Shown here piece by piece: positions 1 to 8,800 of a stretch of 64,000 nucleotides of DNA (its first letter is position 1; every line of letters starts with the position of its first letter). The notes beneath the pieces were generated by a model. That model searched no databases, was not told the DNA's origin, and saw only the letters and a program-made list of their open reading frames with translations. Both the position numbers and the translations under genes were made by a program. Source of the stretch: Fimbriimonadaceae bacterium (GTDB lineage Bacteria > Armatimonadota > Fimbriimonadia > Fimbriimonadales > Fimbriimonadaceae); contig JAHBTE010000001.1 of NCBI GenBank assembly GCA_019638675.1, positions 1,148,605 through 1,212,604 on the forward strand, read 5' to 3'.

Positions 1-2
1 AC

Positions 3-917
3 AATGTTCAAGACAACTTTGGCAATGCTCTTGATATGGGTAGTCCGCAGGTATTAAATGACTTCATTACTTGGGCGAAGACAAACTATCCTGCCGACCG
101 ATATGCGTTGATCCTTTGGAATCATGGCAATGGCTGGCAACGCGGATTGGAAGATGAACAGCCAACCCGAGCATTTAGCTACGACGACCAATACGGCACT
201 TCAATTAAAACTTGGCAAACCAACCAGGCACTCAACGGGCACCATTTCGACATCATCGGCTGGGATGCCAGCTTGATGCAGATGATTGAAGTGGCGTACG
301 AAGCTCGGAGCTATGCAGATTACATTGTTGGCAGCGAAGAAAGCCCGCCAGGAGAAGGGTATCCGTATCACTTGATCTTCGATAATTTCCGGGATACGCC
401 AGATGCTTCGACGTTGACGCTTGCACAGGCATTTGTAGACGGGATGCAAGAGCAGACTCTGCCCGGGAATATCTATCAGTTCCGCAAGATCACGCAAAGC
501 GTTTTGCAGACCAACCAGTTGTCAAATGTAACGGCAAAACTTTCGGTGCTTGCAGATGAACTCTCGGCTAATCGGCTTGGGATGGTCAGTCAGATTCAAA
601 ATATCCGAGCAACTGCACAAAGTTATTCTCCCAACAGCACGCGTTACTACCGAGATATCACAGACTTGTGCTTGAAATTTGAGGCAGATTCATCTGGCAA
701 TGTTCCGACTTCGGTGAAAACTGCTTGCGCCGATGTGCGAACAGCTTTAAGCCAAGCGGTGGTTTATGAATTCCATAACAGTCAGTCGCCGAACAGCAAT
801 GGCTTGTCCATTGACTTCTCACCTAATCTGACTTTTTCCACCTACCGATCAGACTACATTCAACTCAAATTTGCGATTGATTCGCAGTGGGATGAGTGGC
901 TTTCTCTGGCCCCATAA
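3..917 (+). CDS. C11 (clostripain-like) peptidase homologue, 5' end outside window, catalytic Cys replaced by Ser
   Basis: The frame is open to the left edge, so the start lies upstream; the first ATG in frame (36) is internal because the residues before it fit the family. The segment MGSPQVLNDFITWAK, then YPADRYALILWNHGNGW, is the C11 region carrying the catalytic His (HG). The second catalytic region, normally D-A-C-L-M, reads IGWDASLMQMIEVAYE, so the nucleophile Cys is Ser (codon agc). The conserved SEE..PGEGYPY segment follows. C11 enzymes are secreted or periplasmic cysteine peptidases that cut after Arg or Lys. With Ser in the nucleophile position this copy may be inactive or a binding protein. 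No neighbour explains its role. Family assignment is firm; activity is unknown. Confidence 0.8.
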   Translation, partial: NVQDNFGNALDMGSPQVLNDFITWAKTNYPADRYALILWNHGNGWQRGLEDEQPTRAFSYDDQYGTSIKTWQTNQALNGHHFDIIGWDASLMQMIEVAYEARSYADYIVGSEESPPGEGYPYHLIFDNFRDTPDASTLTLAQAFVDGMQEQTLPGNIYQFRKITQSVLQTNQLSNVTAKLSVLADELSANRLGMVSQIQNIRATAQSYSPNSTRYYRDITDLCLKFEADSSGNVPTSVKTACADVRTALSQAVVYEFHNSQSPNSNGLSIDFSPNLTFSTYRSDYIQLKFAIDSQWDEWLSLAP

Positions 918-924
918 AGAAATG

Positions 925-946
925 GGGCCGGCTGGGAAGCCGGCCC
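925..946 (+). terminator. GC-rich hairpin after the C11 gene
   Basis: A perfect 9-bp stem (GGGCCGGCT/AGCCGGCCC) with loop GGGA starts 7 nt after the stop codon. It has the position of a terminator but is not followed by a T run, so it could also be a 3'-end stabiliser. Confidence 0.5.
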
Positions 947-1248
947 TTGGGCTGGAGGGTTGCTTTGTCCGGTGAGGAGGGCGCCTGCACCGGTCTTTGG
1001 GCTGTCTGGCGTTGCTTGTGAGGATTCACTCGCAACTATGTAGGTCATTCCCCGCCCTCAGTTCATTTGTACTTGCTTTTTTGCTGGTATGAAGGTTCAA
1101 TCGGCAAAAGCTAGTTGTGTTGCCTGAGGGTTTTTGCTAGGGTTTTGTTAGGCCTCGTGCCTGGGCCGCGGGTCCTTGGGTGATTTGTTCTGGTTCAAGC
1201 TGTGTCATAATCCTTTTCCTTCCATCCAGGAATAGTTGAGTACGTTGA
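947..1248. other. Gene-free 300-bp stretch with further hairpins
   Basis: No convincing coding frame is present. Two more hairpins follow the one at 925-946. At 969-993 CCGGTG-AGG pairs with CCT-CACCGG around the loop AGGGCG, with one bulged G. At 1011-1036 GTTGC..GTGA pairs with TCAC..GCAAC around the loop GGAT, with a 2-nt internal loop. A T-rich tract (1076-1083) lies further on, and the end contains the promoter and leader of rpsR. It may be an elaborate 3' UTR or a small structured RNA. I recognise no known RNA family. Confidence 0.4.
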
Positions 1249-1677
1249 ATGAGCGAATTTGATCAAGAAAATTTTGACGGCGCCGCCGATAAGATGGCCG
1301 CGGATATGTCAGACGGTCGGAACGAGGGTCGTGGTAAGCCTCGCCGACGCCGAAAAGTCAGCTTTTTGACTGTAAATAAGATCGACACTGTCGATTACAA
1401 AGATGTTGCCACCCTGCAAAAGTTTATTACCGAGCGAGGCAAGATTCTTCCTAGCCGACAAACCGGTAATACCGCAAAGCAACAGCGAATGATTTCCAAT
1501 GCGATCAAGAGCGCACGAGAAATGGCTTTGTTACCGTTCGTGGTTCGAGATGCAGTTGATACCGGCCCACGCCGCCGAATGGTGAGCGACCGAGACCGCA
1601 CTGACCGAAACACAGGCAGTGAAAAAGCGGAAGATCAACAAACCAAAGAAACCGCAACTGCAGAAGCTGGCGAATAA
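1249..1677 (+). CDS. rpsR: 30S ribosomal protein S18 with N- and C-terminal extensions
   Basis: S18 binds 16S rRNA beside S6 in the platform of the small subunit. The core at about residues 37-100 is typical: [48 protein letters not shown]18 is usually 70-90 residues; this one is 142. It has an acidic then Arg-rich N-terminal 36 residues and a charged tail of about 40 residues ([19 protein letters not shown]) without predicted structure. No Cys is present, so it is the zinc-free form. The usual partners rpsF, ssb and rplI are not adjacent; the gene stands alone between its own leader and a terminator. AGGAA lies 15 nt before the ATG, a rather long spacing. Confidence 0.9.
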   Translation: MSEFDQENFDGAADKMAADMSDGRNEGRGKPRRRRKVSFLTVNKIDTVDYKDVATLQKFITERGKILPSRQTGNTAKQQRMISNAIKSAREMALLPFVVRDAVDTGPRRRMVSDRDRTDRNTGSEKAEDQQTKETATAEAGE

Positions 1678-1700
1678 TCAAAGCTTCTCAGGATGGAATA

Positions 1701-1732
1701 AATCCCTTGCAGATTCTGCAAGGGATTTTCTT
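1701..1732. terminator. Bidirectional intrinsic terminator
   Basis: A perfect 12-bp stem AATCCCTTGCAG/CTGCAAGGGATT with loop ATT is followed by TTTTCTT. It sits between the convergent rpsR and DUF3187 genes and can serve both. Confidence 0.85.
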
Positions 1733-1741
1733 ATGCTTCGA

Positions 1742-2689
1742 TTACTTTTTTACCGTGAACCGAATTCCAAACGTTAGGTCAGCTCCTATAGTTGCCCCAC
1801 CATCGAATACTAGCCACGGGAAATCTCCGTCTTCGGTGATCCAATAAGTCCAGTTTCCGGCTTTTGTCACCTGCGTGTATCCAAAGCTAATGACTCGATG
1901 GGTGCGGTCAAGTTCTCGGTCGCCGTGACGAACCGGAGCTTCTTCACTTGTCCACTGCACATGAAAAGTGTGGTTATCCCATGGGGTGTAAACCAATGCG
2001 AGAGTGGCGGCGGGAATCCATGGTCGAGTATCTGACCAGAGAGTGCTCGGCGATTGGTAAGTCAGGCTAAACCGAGTAGCGAAATCGAGTCTTGGCGCGA
2101 GACGCCACGATTCGCCAGCGGAAATACCCGCATCAAACCCGCCACTGCCGAGAAAGTAATTCGGGTTGCCGGTTGGGATTTTTACGAAGACTCTCGGAGT
2201 GCCGGGGGCACGAAATCCGTAGCCCAGTGTGATGTCTCCGAGCCCAGTCCCCGGTTCAACCCGCGTGCCGTCGTGGAGCCGAACAAATGTGCCTCCGAAT
2301 GGTGCCGCTTCGCGGTCAGGAACATCGAAATTGATGATAGAGTTATGCCAGAAGCTGATAAAGGGATCAAAGATCCCTCCCCCGCGGTGAATCAGTGGTA
2401 CGGAAACTAGCCATTCGCCAAGTGGCGTCCCTCGACGGTATAGGTAACGGAGCCGCCAGGTTTCTCCGTCTTCTAGAGTCGCGAATTGCGTACGAAATTC
2501 ATTGGCGACGGTCAAAGACCATGCGGTCTGGTTCTCGCCATTGCCGAGTACGCCGATCAAGGGAAGAGGGCGCAGATAGGTTTCGGCTAGGCCCCTTGTG
2601 TTTTGAACGGGTAGAAACTCTGTTGTCTGCGCAACGATACTTGCGGCGCATACGAATAAGAATGAGAAGAGCGGAGCTCGCAGGGCCAT
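1742..2689 (-). CDS. DUF3187-like outer-membrane beta-barrel protein
   Basis: A signal peptide (residues 1-20, ending ASIVAQ) leads into alternating amphipathic strands rich in aromatic residues. It ends in a barrel-like strand (GADLTFGIRFTVKK). Segments such as VSVPLIHRGGGIFDPFI, the turn after it with FWHNS, GTGLGDITLGYGFRAPG and LGSGGFDAGIS match what I recall of the DUF3187 family, uncharacterised barrel-like proteins of Gram-negative bacteria. It is divergent from the efflux operon, with 89 bp between start codons, so both could share an operator. Function is unknown. Family call is from memory. Confidence 0.6.
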   Translation of the reverse strand: MALRAPLFSFLFVCAASIVAQTTEFLPVQNTRGLAETYLRPLPLIGVLGNGENQTAWSLTVANEFRTQFATLEDGETWRLRYLYRRGTPLGEWLVSVPLIHRGGGIFDPFISFWHNSIINFDVPDREAAPFGGTFVRLHDGTRVEPGTGLGDITLGYGFRAPGTPRVFVKIPTGNPNYFLGSGGFDAGISAGESWRLAPRLDFATRFSLTYQSPSTLWSDTRPWIPAATLALVYTPWDNHTFHVQWTSEEAPVRHGDRELDRTHRVISFGYTQVTKAGNWTYWITEDGDFPWLVFDGGATIGADLTFGIRFTVKK

Positions 2690-2703
2690 ATTGCTTATTG
2701 TCT

Positions 2704-2755
2704 CACTTTTTTACCGGGTCTTAACCCAGAAAGTGAAAAGTATGAATGGTATGAT
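2704..2755. promoter_or_regulatory. Inverted repeat and -10-like box in the DUF3187/efflux divergent region
   Basis: CACTTT (2704-2709) and AAAGTG (2730-2735) are inverted around a smaller GGGT/ACCC repeat (2716-2719 and 2724-2727). TATGAT (2750-2755) is a good -10 box for the plus-strand operon, 23 nt before the ATG of the AbrB-like gene; no clear -35 is seen. The repeat lies just upstream of the -10, where a self-regulating AbrB-type protein could bind. The operator role is inferred. Confidence 0.35.
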
Positions 2756-2778
2756 TTTTTCGGCATAGTGGTTGAATC

Positions 2779-3042
2779 ATGGGAAATATGAATTTTGACG
2801 AGTGCTTCTACGGCTCAGTAACGGTAGGCGAACGCGGACAAATCGTGATTCCTGCAGAAGCCAGGGCCGAGTTAGGAATCTCGGCGGGAGATAAGTTACT
2901 TGTGATGCGTGATCCGGTTCACCCCGGATTGATGATTTGCTCTTTTGGGGTTATGAACGAATTTTTGGAAGAAATTAAGTCGCGGCTAGCGAAGTTGGAA
3001 GCGGAAAGTGTGCCGTTTGCGGCACCGGAGGAAGAAAAATGA
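2779..3042 (+). CDS. AbrB/MazE/SpoVT-type DNA-binding regulator
   Basis: An 87-residue protein with a swapped-hairpin AbrB fold at residues 8-45: YGSVTVGERGQIVIPAEAR, ELGISAGDKLLV. A short C-terminal helix (EFLEEIKSRLAKLEAES) probably dimerises. Such proteins are transition-state regulators or antitoxin-like dimers. No toxin gene is adjacent. Its stop overlaps the TolC start by 4 nt (ATGA), so it is the first gene of the efflux operon and probably its own regulator. This is inferred from position. Confidence 0.8.
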   Translation: MGNMNFDECFYGSVTVGERGQIVIPAEARAELGISAGDKLLVMRDPVHPGLMICSFGVMNEFLEEIKSRLAKLEAESVPFAAPEEEK

Positions 3043-4382
3043 CAGGGATCTTTTTGATATTTGCGGCGGTAGCACTTTCACAGGATGTGCCTCAACTCAC
3101 TTTAGGCGAAGCCTTGGCGCAAGCGGAAGCTTCTGCCTTTACCGTTCGCGTTGCAGAAAGCAATATTCGGGAGGCTGATGCTCAGGAGACCATCGCTCGG
3201 GCCGCTCTCGGGCCATCGGCAACTTTAAATGGTACGTCGCAATATTCGGACACTCACACGAGTGGTGGATTTGGTCAGAACGGTTCAAACTTTTCAACTT
3301 CAGTCAACTTGACCGTCCGGCAAATCATCGATATTTCCCGAACGGCTTCTTTGCGAGTGGATGCGGCGGAATACAACACTGATGCTTTGCGAGCGGCGAG
3401 GGATGCCGAACTAAATACAGTCCGCGGGTTAGTCAAGCAAAAGTTTTTTGCCGCACTTCAAGCCAAGGAACTGGTAGGTGTTCGAGAAGCTGCGGTTGCA
3501 TCAACCAAAGAAAGACTTGAAAAAATCAAAATCCGCTTCGAAGAAAAAGTCGTTGCGAAGTTCGACGTTCTTCGGGTTGAAAGCGAACTGAAAAAGGCGG
3601 AGCAGGATCTGATTCAGGCAGAAGGCAACTACAAAGTTGCAAAGCAAGACTTGAACAACTTGCTGGCGCGACCAATTGATACTGAGTTTGAGCCAGTCGG
3701 CTCACCGACTTTTGAAACGGAACTCCGTGATCCGCTGGTTTACGTGAGGGGTTCTCTCAACGAGCGACCGGAAATTCGCCAAGCCAACCTATCTATTCTT
3801 GCATTGACCAAGTTGCGCGAAGTTGAACAGCGTGCAGGATTGCCAACCATGAACGTTCAAGCAGGCTACGGTCAAAACATTGATCCTGGTTTTGGTCAGC
3901 CAGATCGCCAAACAACAGCTTCAGCCACTATTTCGATTCCAATCGTGACCAGTGGGGCGATCAAGGCGAATACCCAACGTGCACGTGAAAACGAAGAACG
4001 AGCAAAAATCCTGCTTGAGCAACTGCAACTTGCAGTCACTTTTGAAGTCAGAGTGGCCCTCACACAGTGGGCAACTGCGAAAGCCGCTTACGATGCAGCG
4101 GTTCAAAATCGCATTTTCGCAGAAGAGGCTTATCGGCTAGCAGTTTTGCGTTACGACGAACAGGTGGGAATTCTGCTGGATGTCACCGTCGCTCAAGCTG
4201 ACTTAACCGCCGCCCGAGCGAACGAAGTGGTCGCAGCCTACCAACTGAGAACCGCTTACGCCGCATTGCAAAAAGCAGTGGGAACAGATGATTTGAACAA
4301 TCTCAACTATCCGGAGCCGCAAGCTCCCGCGACCAAAACAGAAGAAAAACCGGAAGAAACAAAAAACGGAGGGGATAAATGA
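3039..4382 (+). CDS. TolC-family outer-membrane efflux protein
   Basis: Outer-membrane channel that spans the periplasm and connects to an RND pump. A short signal peptide (residues 1-15, MTGIFLIFAAVALSQ) precedes two OEP repeats. Each starts with long coiled-coil helices (LTLGEALAQAEASAF; RAGLPTMNVQAGYG) and contains Ser/Thr-rich barrel strands (TSVNLTVRQIIDISR; TASATISIPI). The length of 447 residues is normal. The C-terminus is charged and Lys/Glu rich. It overlaps the regulator before it and the adaptor after it by 4 nt each, giving coupled translation of the full tripartite pump. Confidence 0.92.
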   Translation: MTGIFLIFAAVALSQDVPQLTLGEALAQAEASAFTVRVAESNIREADAQETIARAALGPSATLNGTSQYSDTHTSGGFGQNGSNFSTSVNLTVRQIIDISRTASLRVDAAEYNTDALRAARDAELNTVRGLVKQKFFAALQAKELVGVREAAVASTKERLEKIKIRFEEKVVAKFDVLRVESELKKAEQDLIQAEGNYKVAKQDLNNLLARPIDTEFEPVGSPTFETELRDPLVYVRGSLNERPEIRQANLSILALTKLREVEQRAGLPTMNVQAGYGQNIDPGFGQPDRQTTASATISIPIVTSGAIKANTQRARENEERAKILLEQLQLAVTFEVRVALTQWATAKAAYDAAVQNRIFAEEAYRLAVLRYDEQVGILLDVTVAQADLTAARANEVVAAYQLRTAYAALQKAVGTDDLNNLNYPEPQAPATKTEEKPEETKNGGDK

Positions 4383-5878
4383 AACTGAATCGAATAGGAG
4401 TTTGGGCAAGTGCTGGGGTTCTTGCCCTGACGCTTGTGGGCTGTGTCAATCGAGAAGCCCAAAAGCAGGCAAAAGATGTTGAGGCAATTGTTACTGATCC
4501 AGCAACAGTTGTTACAACGATGGGAGTTCAGTCGGCATCTGTTGATCAAGTGCTTGAACTTACTGGGCAAATCGTCACCGATGACGACGTTTCGGTTTCT
4601 GTGAAAGCCCCCGGCAGACTTTCTGCTGTTTATGTACAAGAAGGTTCGATTGTCAAGGCTGGTCAGGTGATCGCAGTTCAAGAAGGACGCGAAGCCTATG
4701 CGAGGCTTTCACAAGCAAGCGCGAATCTTTCTTCCGCGAGAGCAACTCTTCGGCAAACTGAGATTGATGCTCGGCAAGCTCCGGAAAGAAGCTCAGCCGC
4801 CGTCCGGGCCAGCGAATCGCGAGTTCGACAAGCAAAAGCCGCTTTAAGCAAAGCACTGGCGGGTGCGCGAACTGAGGAAAAAGCTCAAGCCAAAGCGAAC
4901 GTTGATCGAGCGAAATCTGATCTCGATTTAGCCAAGCGCAACTTGGAACGCTCCAAGCGATTGGAAAAAGAAGGTGCGATTTCTACGGCTCAGTTAGAGG
5001 CTGATCAAAACCGCTACGACAACGCTCAAGCGGCTTACACCAATGCGGTCGAACAGTACAACATCATTTTGGAAGCTACTCGACCGGAAGATGTTGAGCA
5101 GGCAAGAGAGGCGGTTCGACAAGCCGAAGAACAACTAAAAGTCGATAAAGCGAATCAGAAGCTAGATCCAGTTGCTCAAGAACGAGTGAACGGTGCCCGT
5201 GCTCAAGTGCAAGCCGCACAAGAAGCAGTGGAACTCGCGAGAATCGCAGTTGACGATCTTTCTGTTCGTGCGCCGATGGGAGGCAAAGTTTCTGGCAAGC
5301 CTTTGCAAGCAGGAACTCTGGTGTCGCCTGGAGTGGCAGTTGCTCGACTCATCGGAACTGGTGGGGTCTTCTTTGAAGCTGAAGTAGCGGAAACCGAGGT
5401 TTCCAACATTTCTCCGGGGATGGCAGTGGATGCTTCTATCGCATCGCTGGGAGATGTGATGTTCTCGGGGCAAGTCGTTTCGGTCAGCCCGATAGCTAGC
5501 AATTTAGGAAGGCTTTACACAGTGCGGGTTGCGATTAACGAAAGCTTAGGCAAAGTCAAGCCTGGAATGTTCGTTAAAAGCCAAGTCGTCATCGGACGAA
5601 ACGAGGATGTTTTCGTTATTCCTGCGAGCACGGTCATTCGGGATGGCGATCAAAACTATGTTTTCACGACTGCAACCGCAGATGGCAAGCTGGTCGCAAA
5701 AAAGAGGGATGTCAAATTGATTCGATCACAAGGCGAGAATGCGATTGTTGATGGGCTCAATGATGGTGATCAGTTGGTTGTAAAGGGTCATACAACTTTG
5801 GTGGATGGGGCACTGATCCGATTGGAGGAAGAAAAACCAGTCGATGAATCTCCTGAGAACACTGAAAAAGGAGAATAG
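4379..5878 (+). CDS. RND efflux periplasmic adaptor, lipoprotein (HlyD/MFP family)
   Basis: The adaptor links the inner-membrane pump to TolC. A lipobox (LVGC, Cys22) marks it as a lipoprotein. Residues 50-100 hold a biotinyl-lipoyl half (VSVKAPGRLSAVYVQEG, VKAGQVIAVQ). Next comes a very long alpha-helical hairpin, about residues 105-300, rich in Ala, Gln, Lys and Glu. The second lipoyl half (VRAPMGGKVSGKPLQAGTLV) and beta-barrel and membrane-proximal domains follow (GMFVKSQVVIG, FVIPASTVI). At 499 residues it is longer than AcrA (about 400) because of the helical hairpin, which suggests a deep reach to TolC. Confidence 0.92.
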   Translation: MKLNRIGVWASAGVLALTLVGCVNREAQKQAKDVEAIVTDPATVVTTMGVQSASVDQVLELTGQIVTDDDVSVSVKAPGRLSAVYVQEGSIVKAGQVIAVQEGREAYARLSQASANLSSARATLRQTEIDARQAPERSSAAVRASESRVRQAKAALSKALAGARTEEKAQAKANVDRAKSDLDLAKRNLERSKRLEKEGAISTAQLEADQNRYDNAQAAYTNAVEQYNIILEATRPEDVEQAREAVRQAEEQLKVDKANQKLDPVAQERVNGARAQVQAAQEAVELARIAVDDLSVRAPMGGKVSGKPLQAGTLVSPGVAVARLIGTGGVFFEAEVAETEVSNISPGMAVDASIASLGDVMFSGQVVSVSPIASNLGRLYTVRVAINESLGKVKPGMFVKSQVVIGRNEDVFVIPASTVIRDGDQNYVFTTATADGKLVAKKRDVKLIRSQGENAIVDGLNDGDQLVVKGHTTLVDGALIRLEEEKPVDESPENTEKGE

Positions 5879-5881
5879 TAA

Positions 5882-8800
5882 GTGGGTTTAACTAAAGCCG
5901 CGATTCTGCGACCAGTCTTCATCTTTATGCTGATGGCAGCCGCCATCATGATGGGGATGGTCGCGTACAAAAGCATGCGGGTTGAATTGAACCCGGATGT
6001 GAGCTTTGGCGTTGTCACCGTCACGACAGTTTATCCCGGTGCCGGGCCAGACGAAATCAACTCGCTCATCAGCAAGAAAATAGAAGACGCTGTTACTGGC
6101 ATTGCTAATGTCCGTGAGGTCACTTCTACGAGTCAGGAAGGCGTTTCTTCGGTTGTCATTAACTTTGAAATCGGTAGCGACATCAACGTTGGTTCAAACG
6201 ACGTGCGTTCAAAGGTCGATGCAATTGTTGGTGAGCTTCCAGATGGTGCTGAGCGTCCGATTATCGATAAGCTCGATACGGGCAGTGAACCAGTTCTTAC
6301 GCTTGCGGTTAAAAGTGAAGGACTCAGCAACCGGCAGTTGCGTGATCTCTCAGAAAATGTTCTGAAAGATAAGTTTGCGCGGGTCAAGGGTGTTGCGGCG
6401 GTATTCGTTTCTGGGGGTGATGTCCGTGAGATTCAAGTAAGACTAAAACGAGACGCACTGCTGAGTTCGGGCCTCGGCATTGCCGATGTTCAGAGCGCAG
6501 TCAATCGGGCGGCTCTCAATATTCCAGCGGGACGCTTGAAATCGGGTCAAGAAGAATTCACCGTTCGTGTTAAGGGTGAATTTGAAACGGTTGAAGAGAT
6601 TTCGGATATGTATCTCACGATCTCTGACCAAGCGCAACGTGGAGTCAATAAAAAGATTCGCCTTGGTGACATCGCGGATGTTAAAGATTCCAATGTCGAG
6701 CGGCGCAGGTTTAGCCGCGTTGATGGGCTTGAATCAGTTGTAATCATCATTCAAAAAGCGCAAGCGGGTAACGCCGTTGAAATTTCTAAAGCGATTGCTC
6801 GGCCCAACGATCTTTATAAACTTCCAGATCCAACACCTGCAAATCCGCAGAATATGAAGACGGTTAGCTATTTGGATCAACTTGGCGCCCAATATGGCGT
6901 TGACTTCGTTGTTACTCAAGACACATCCAAAACCATCGAAGAAAGTTTGCTTGACTTGAATATCGCAATCTTCTTTGGAATCTTCCTTGTTGGTTTGGTC
7001 ATCTGGACGTTCTTGCACAACCTGCGCGGGACGCTCATTGTCAGCATTGCGATTCCGGTTTGTTTGTTTGCAACTCTTATTGCCCTATGGATGTTTGGTT
7101 TCACGATCAACAACATGTCCATGTTGGCACTGAGCCTCGCTATCGGGGTTCTGGTTGATGACTCGATCGTTGTTATTGAGAACATTTACCGCCACTTGAC
7201 GATGGGTGAAGACCCGGTTGAAGCGGCGATCAATGGCCGGGCGGAAATCGGGCTAGCGGCACTGGCAATTACAGCGGCTGACGTTGTTGTCTTCCTTCCC
7301 ATTGGTTTTATGGGCGGGATTGTTGGTCAGTTCTTCCGACCACTCGGGATCGGATACGCCATCGCAGTTCTGTTCTCCCTGTTCGTTTCGTTCACAGTCA
7401 CGCCGATGCTTGCTTCGCGATGGTATCGAAAAGGCGAGGATTGGGAGCATCCGAAAGGTCGCTTCGCTCAATGGTTTGAAGGTGCGTTCCACCGATTTGC
7501 CAACGGCTATCGCAAAGTGTTGAGAGCGAGTCTCAATCACAAGTGGTACTTCTTTGGTGGCGGATTTGGAATCTTGTTTGCCCTGTTCATGTTCATTGGC
7601 GGAAGTTTCGCGCCGGATATTCCTGGGGCGATCAAAACTGGAATGGGCTTAGTTCCGCAGATCGTGATTTTGGGCGTGCTGATTTTTGCAGGCAACTGGA
7701 TAGTCACAAGAAAGCCTAAGTTCTCCATCTTCTTGGGAATGGCCGCATTTTGCGGATTGATGATTGCCGCGCCCGTTGTTGGCAACATGTATCGCCAATG
7801 GAAGGGCGAAGATGTTTTCAAATTCTCGTTCGCTCCACCAAGCGATGGCGGGATTGTGAACATCAACGTGGAAATGCCTCCAGGGGCAAGCGTTGAATCA
7901 ACTGAGGAAGTTGTCAAACGGCTTGAAAAGATCGTGATGGCGCATCCCGAAGCTGATTACGTTGTTTCCGACGTTGGAAGGCAATCCGGCGGTTTTGGTG
8001 CTAGTTCACAAGGGGTGCAGTTCGCCCAGATTACGGTCACCTTGCGTGAGAAAGACGCGTTGCTTGACAAGATGATGTTCTGGAAGAAACACGAAAAAGA
8101 GCTTCGTCCGCTGGACGTAACGGCTCAAGACGTAGCTTCCGAACTTACAGAGCAAATCGACCGAGTACCGGGAGCCAAGATCACGGTTACCGCGGCGGGT
8201 GGTTTTGGGTTCGGTGCGGCGATCCAGCTTGCTTTTAAATCAGATGATCGAGAGTTGCTCCAACAGACTGCGATCAAAGTGCGGGATGCTTTGGCTAGCG
8301 GTGCAATTGAAGGGGTTATTACTCCGGAAATCACTTCAAAACCAGGAAAACCCGAACTCGTTGCGATCCCAGATCGGGCGCGCATGGCCGCAAGCAACGT
8401 GACCGTGCAGGAACTCGGTGGAGCAATGCGAACCCTTTACGAAGGCGATAACTCAGCTAAGTTCCGAGTGAACGGTCAAGAGTACGACATCCGCGTGATG
8501 ATGGACTTGCAGGATAGGAACAATCCAGAAATTCTAGGCGCAGTACCGATAACGTTCCGCGAAGGCAATCCTATCTACCTCAGCGAAGTTGCACGAGTCG
8601 AACGTGGAGTCGGGGTTGATAAAATCGAACGTCGCGACCGGGAAGAAGTCATCCAAGTCAATGCCGGCTTGCTGCCTGGTTTTGCTGCAGGTTCTGTCCA
8701 GGCAAAAATTGATGCTTGGTTGGAGCAAGAAAAAATGATTCCGGAAGGGGTCAGTATTCGTGCTCTGGGTGAAGCTGATGCCCAAGCCCGGGAAAGCGTT

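Noticed and set aside
1701-1732. Riboswitch or attenuator at the end of rpsR
   Set aside because: It is a simple perfect stem with T run between convergent genes, so an ordinary terminator explains it.
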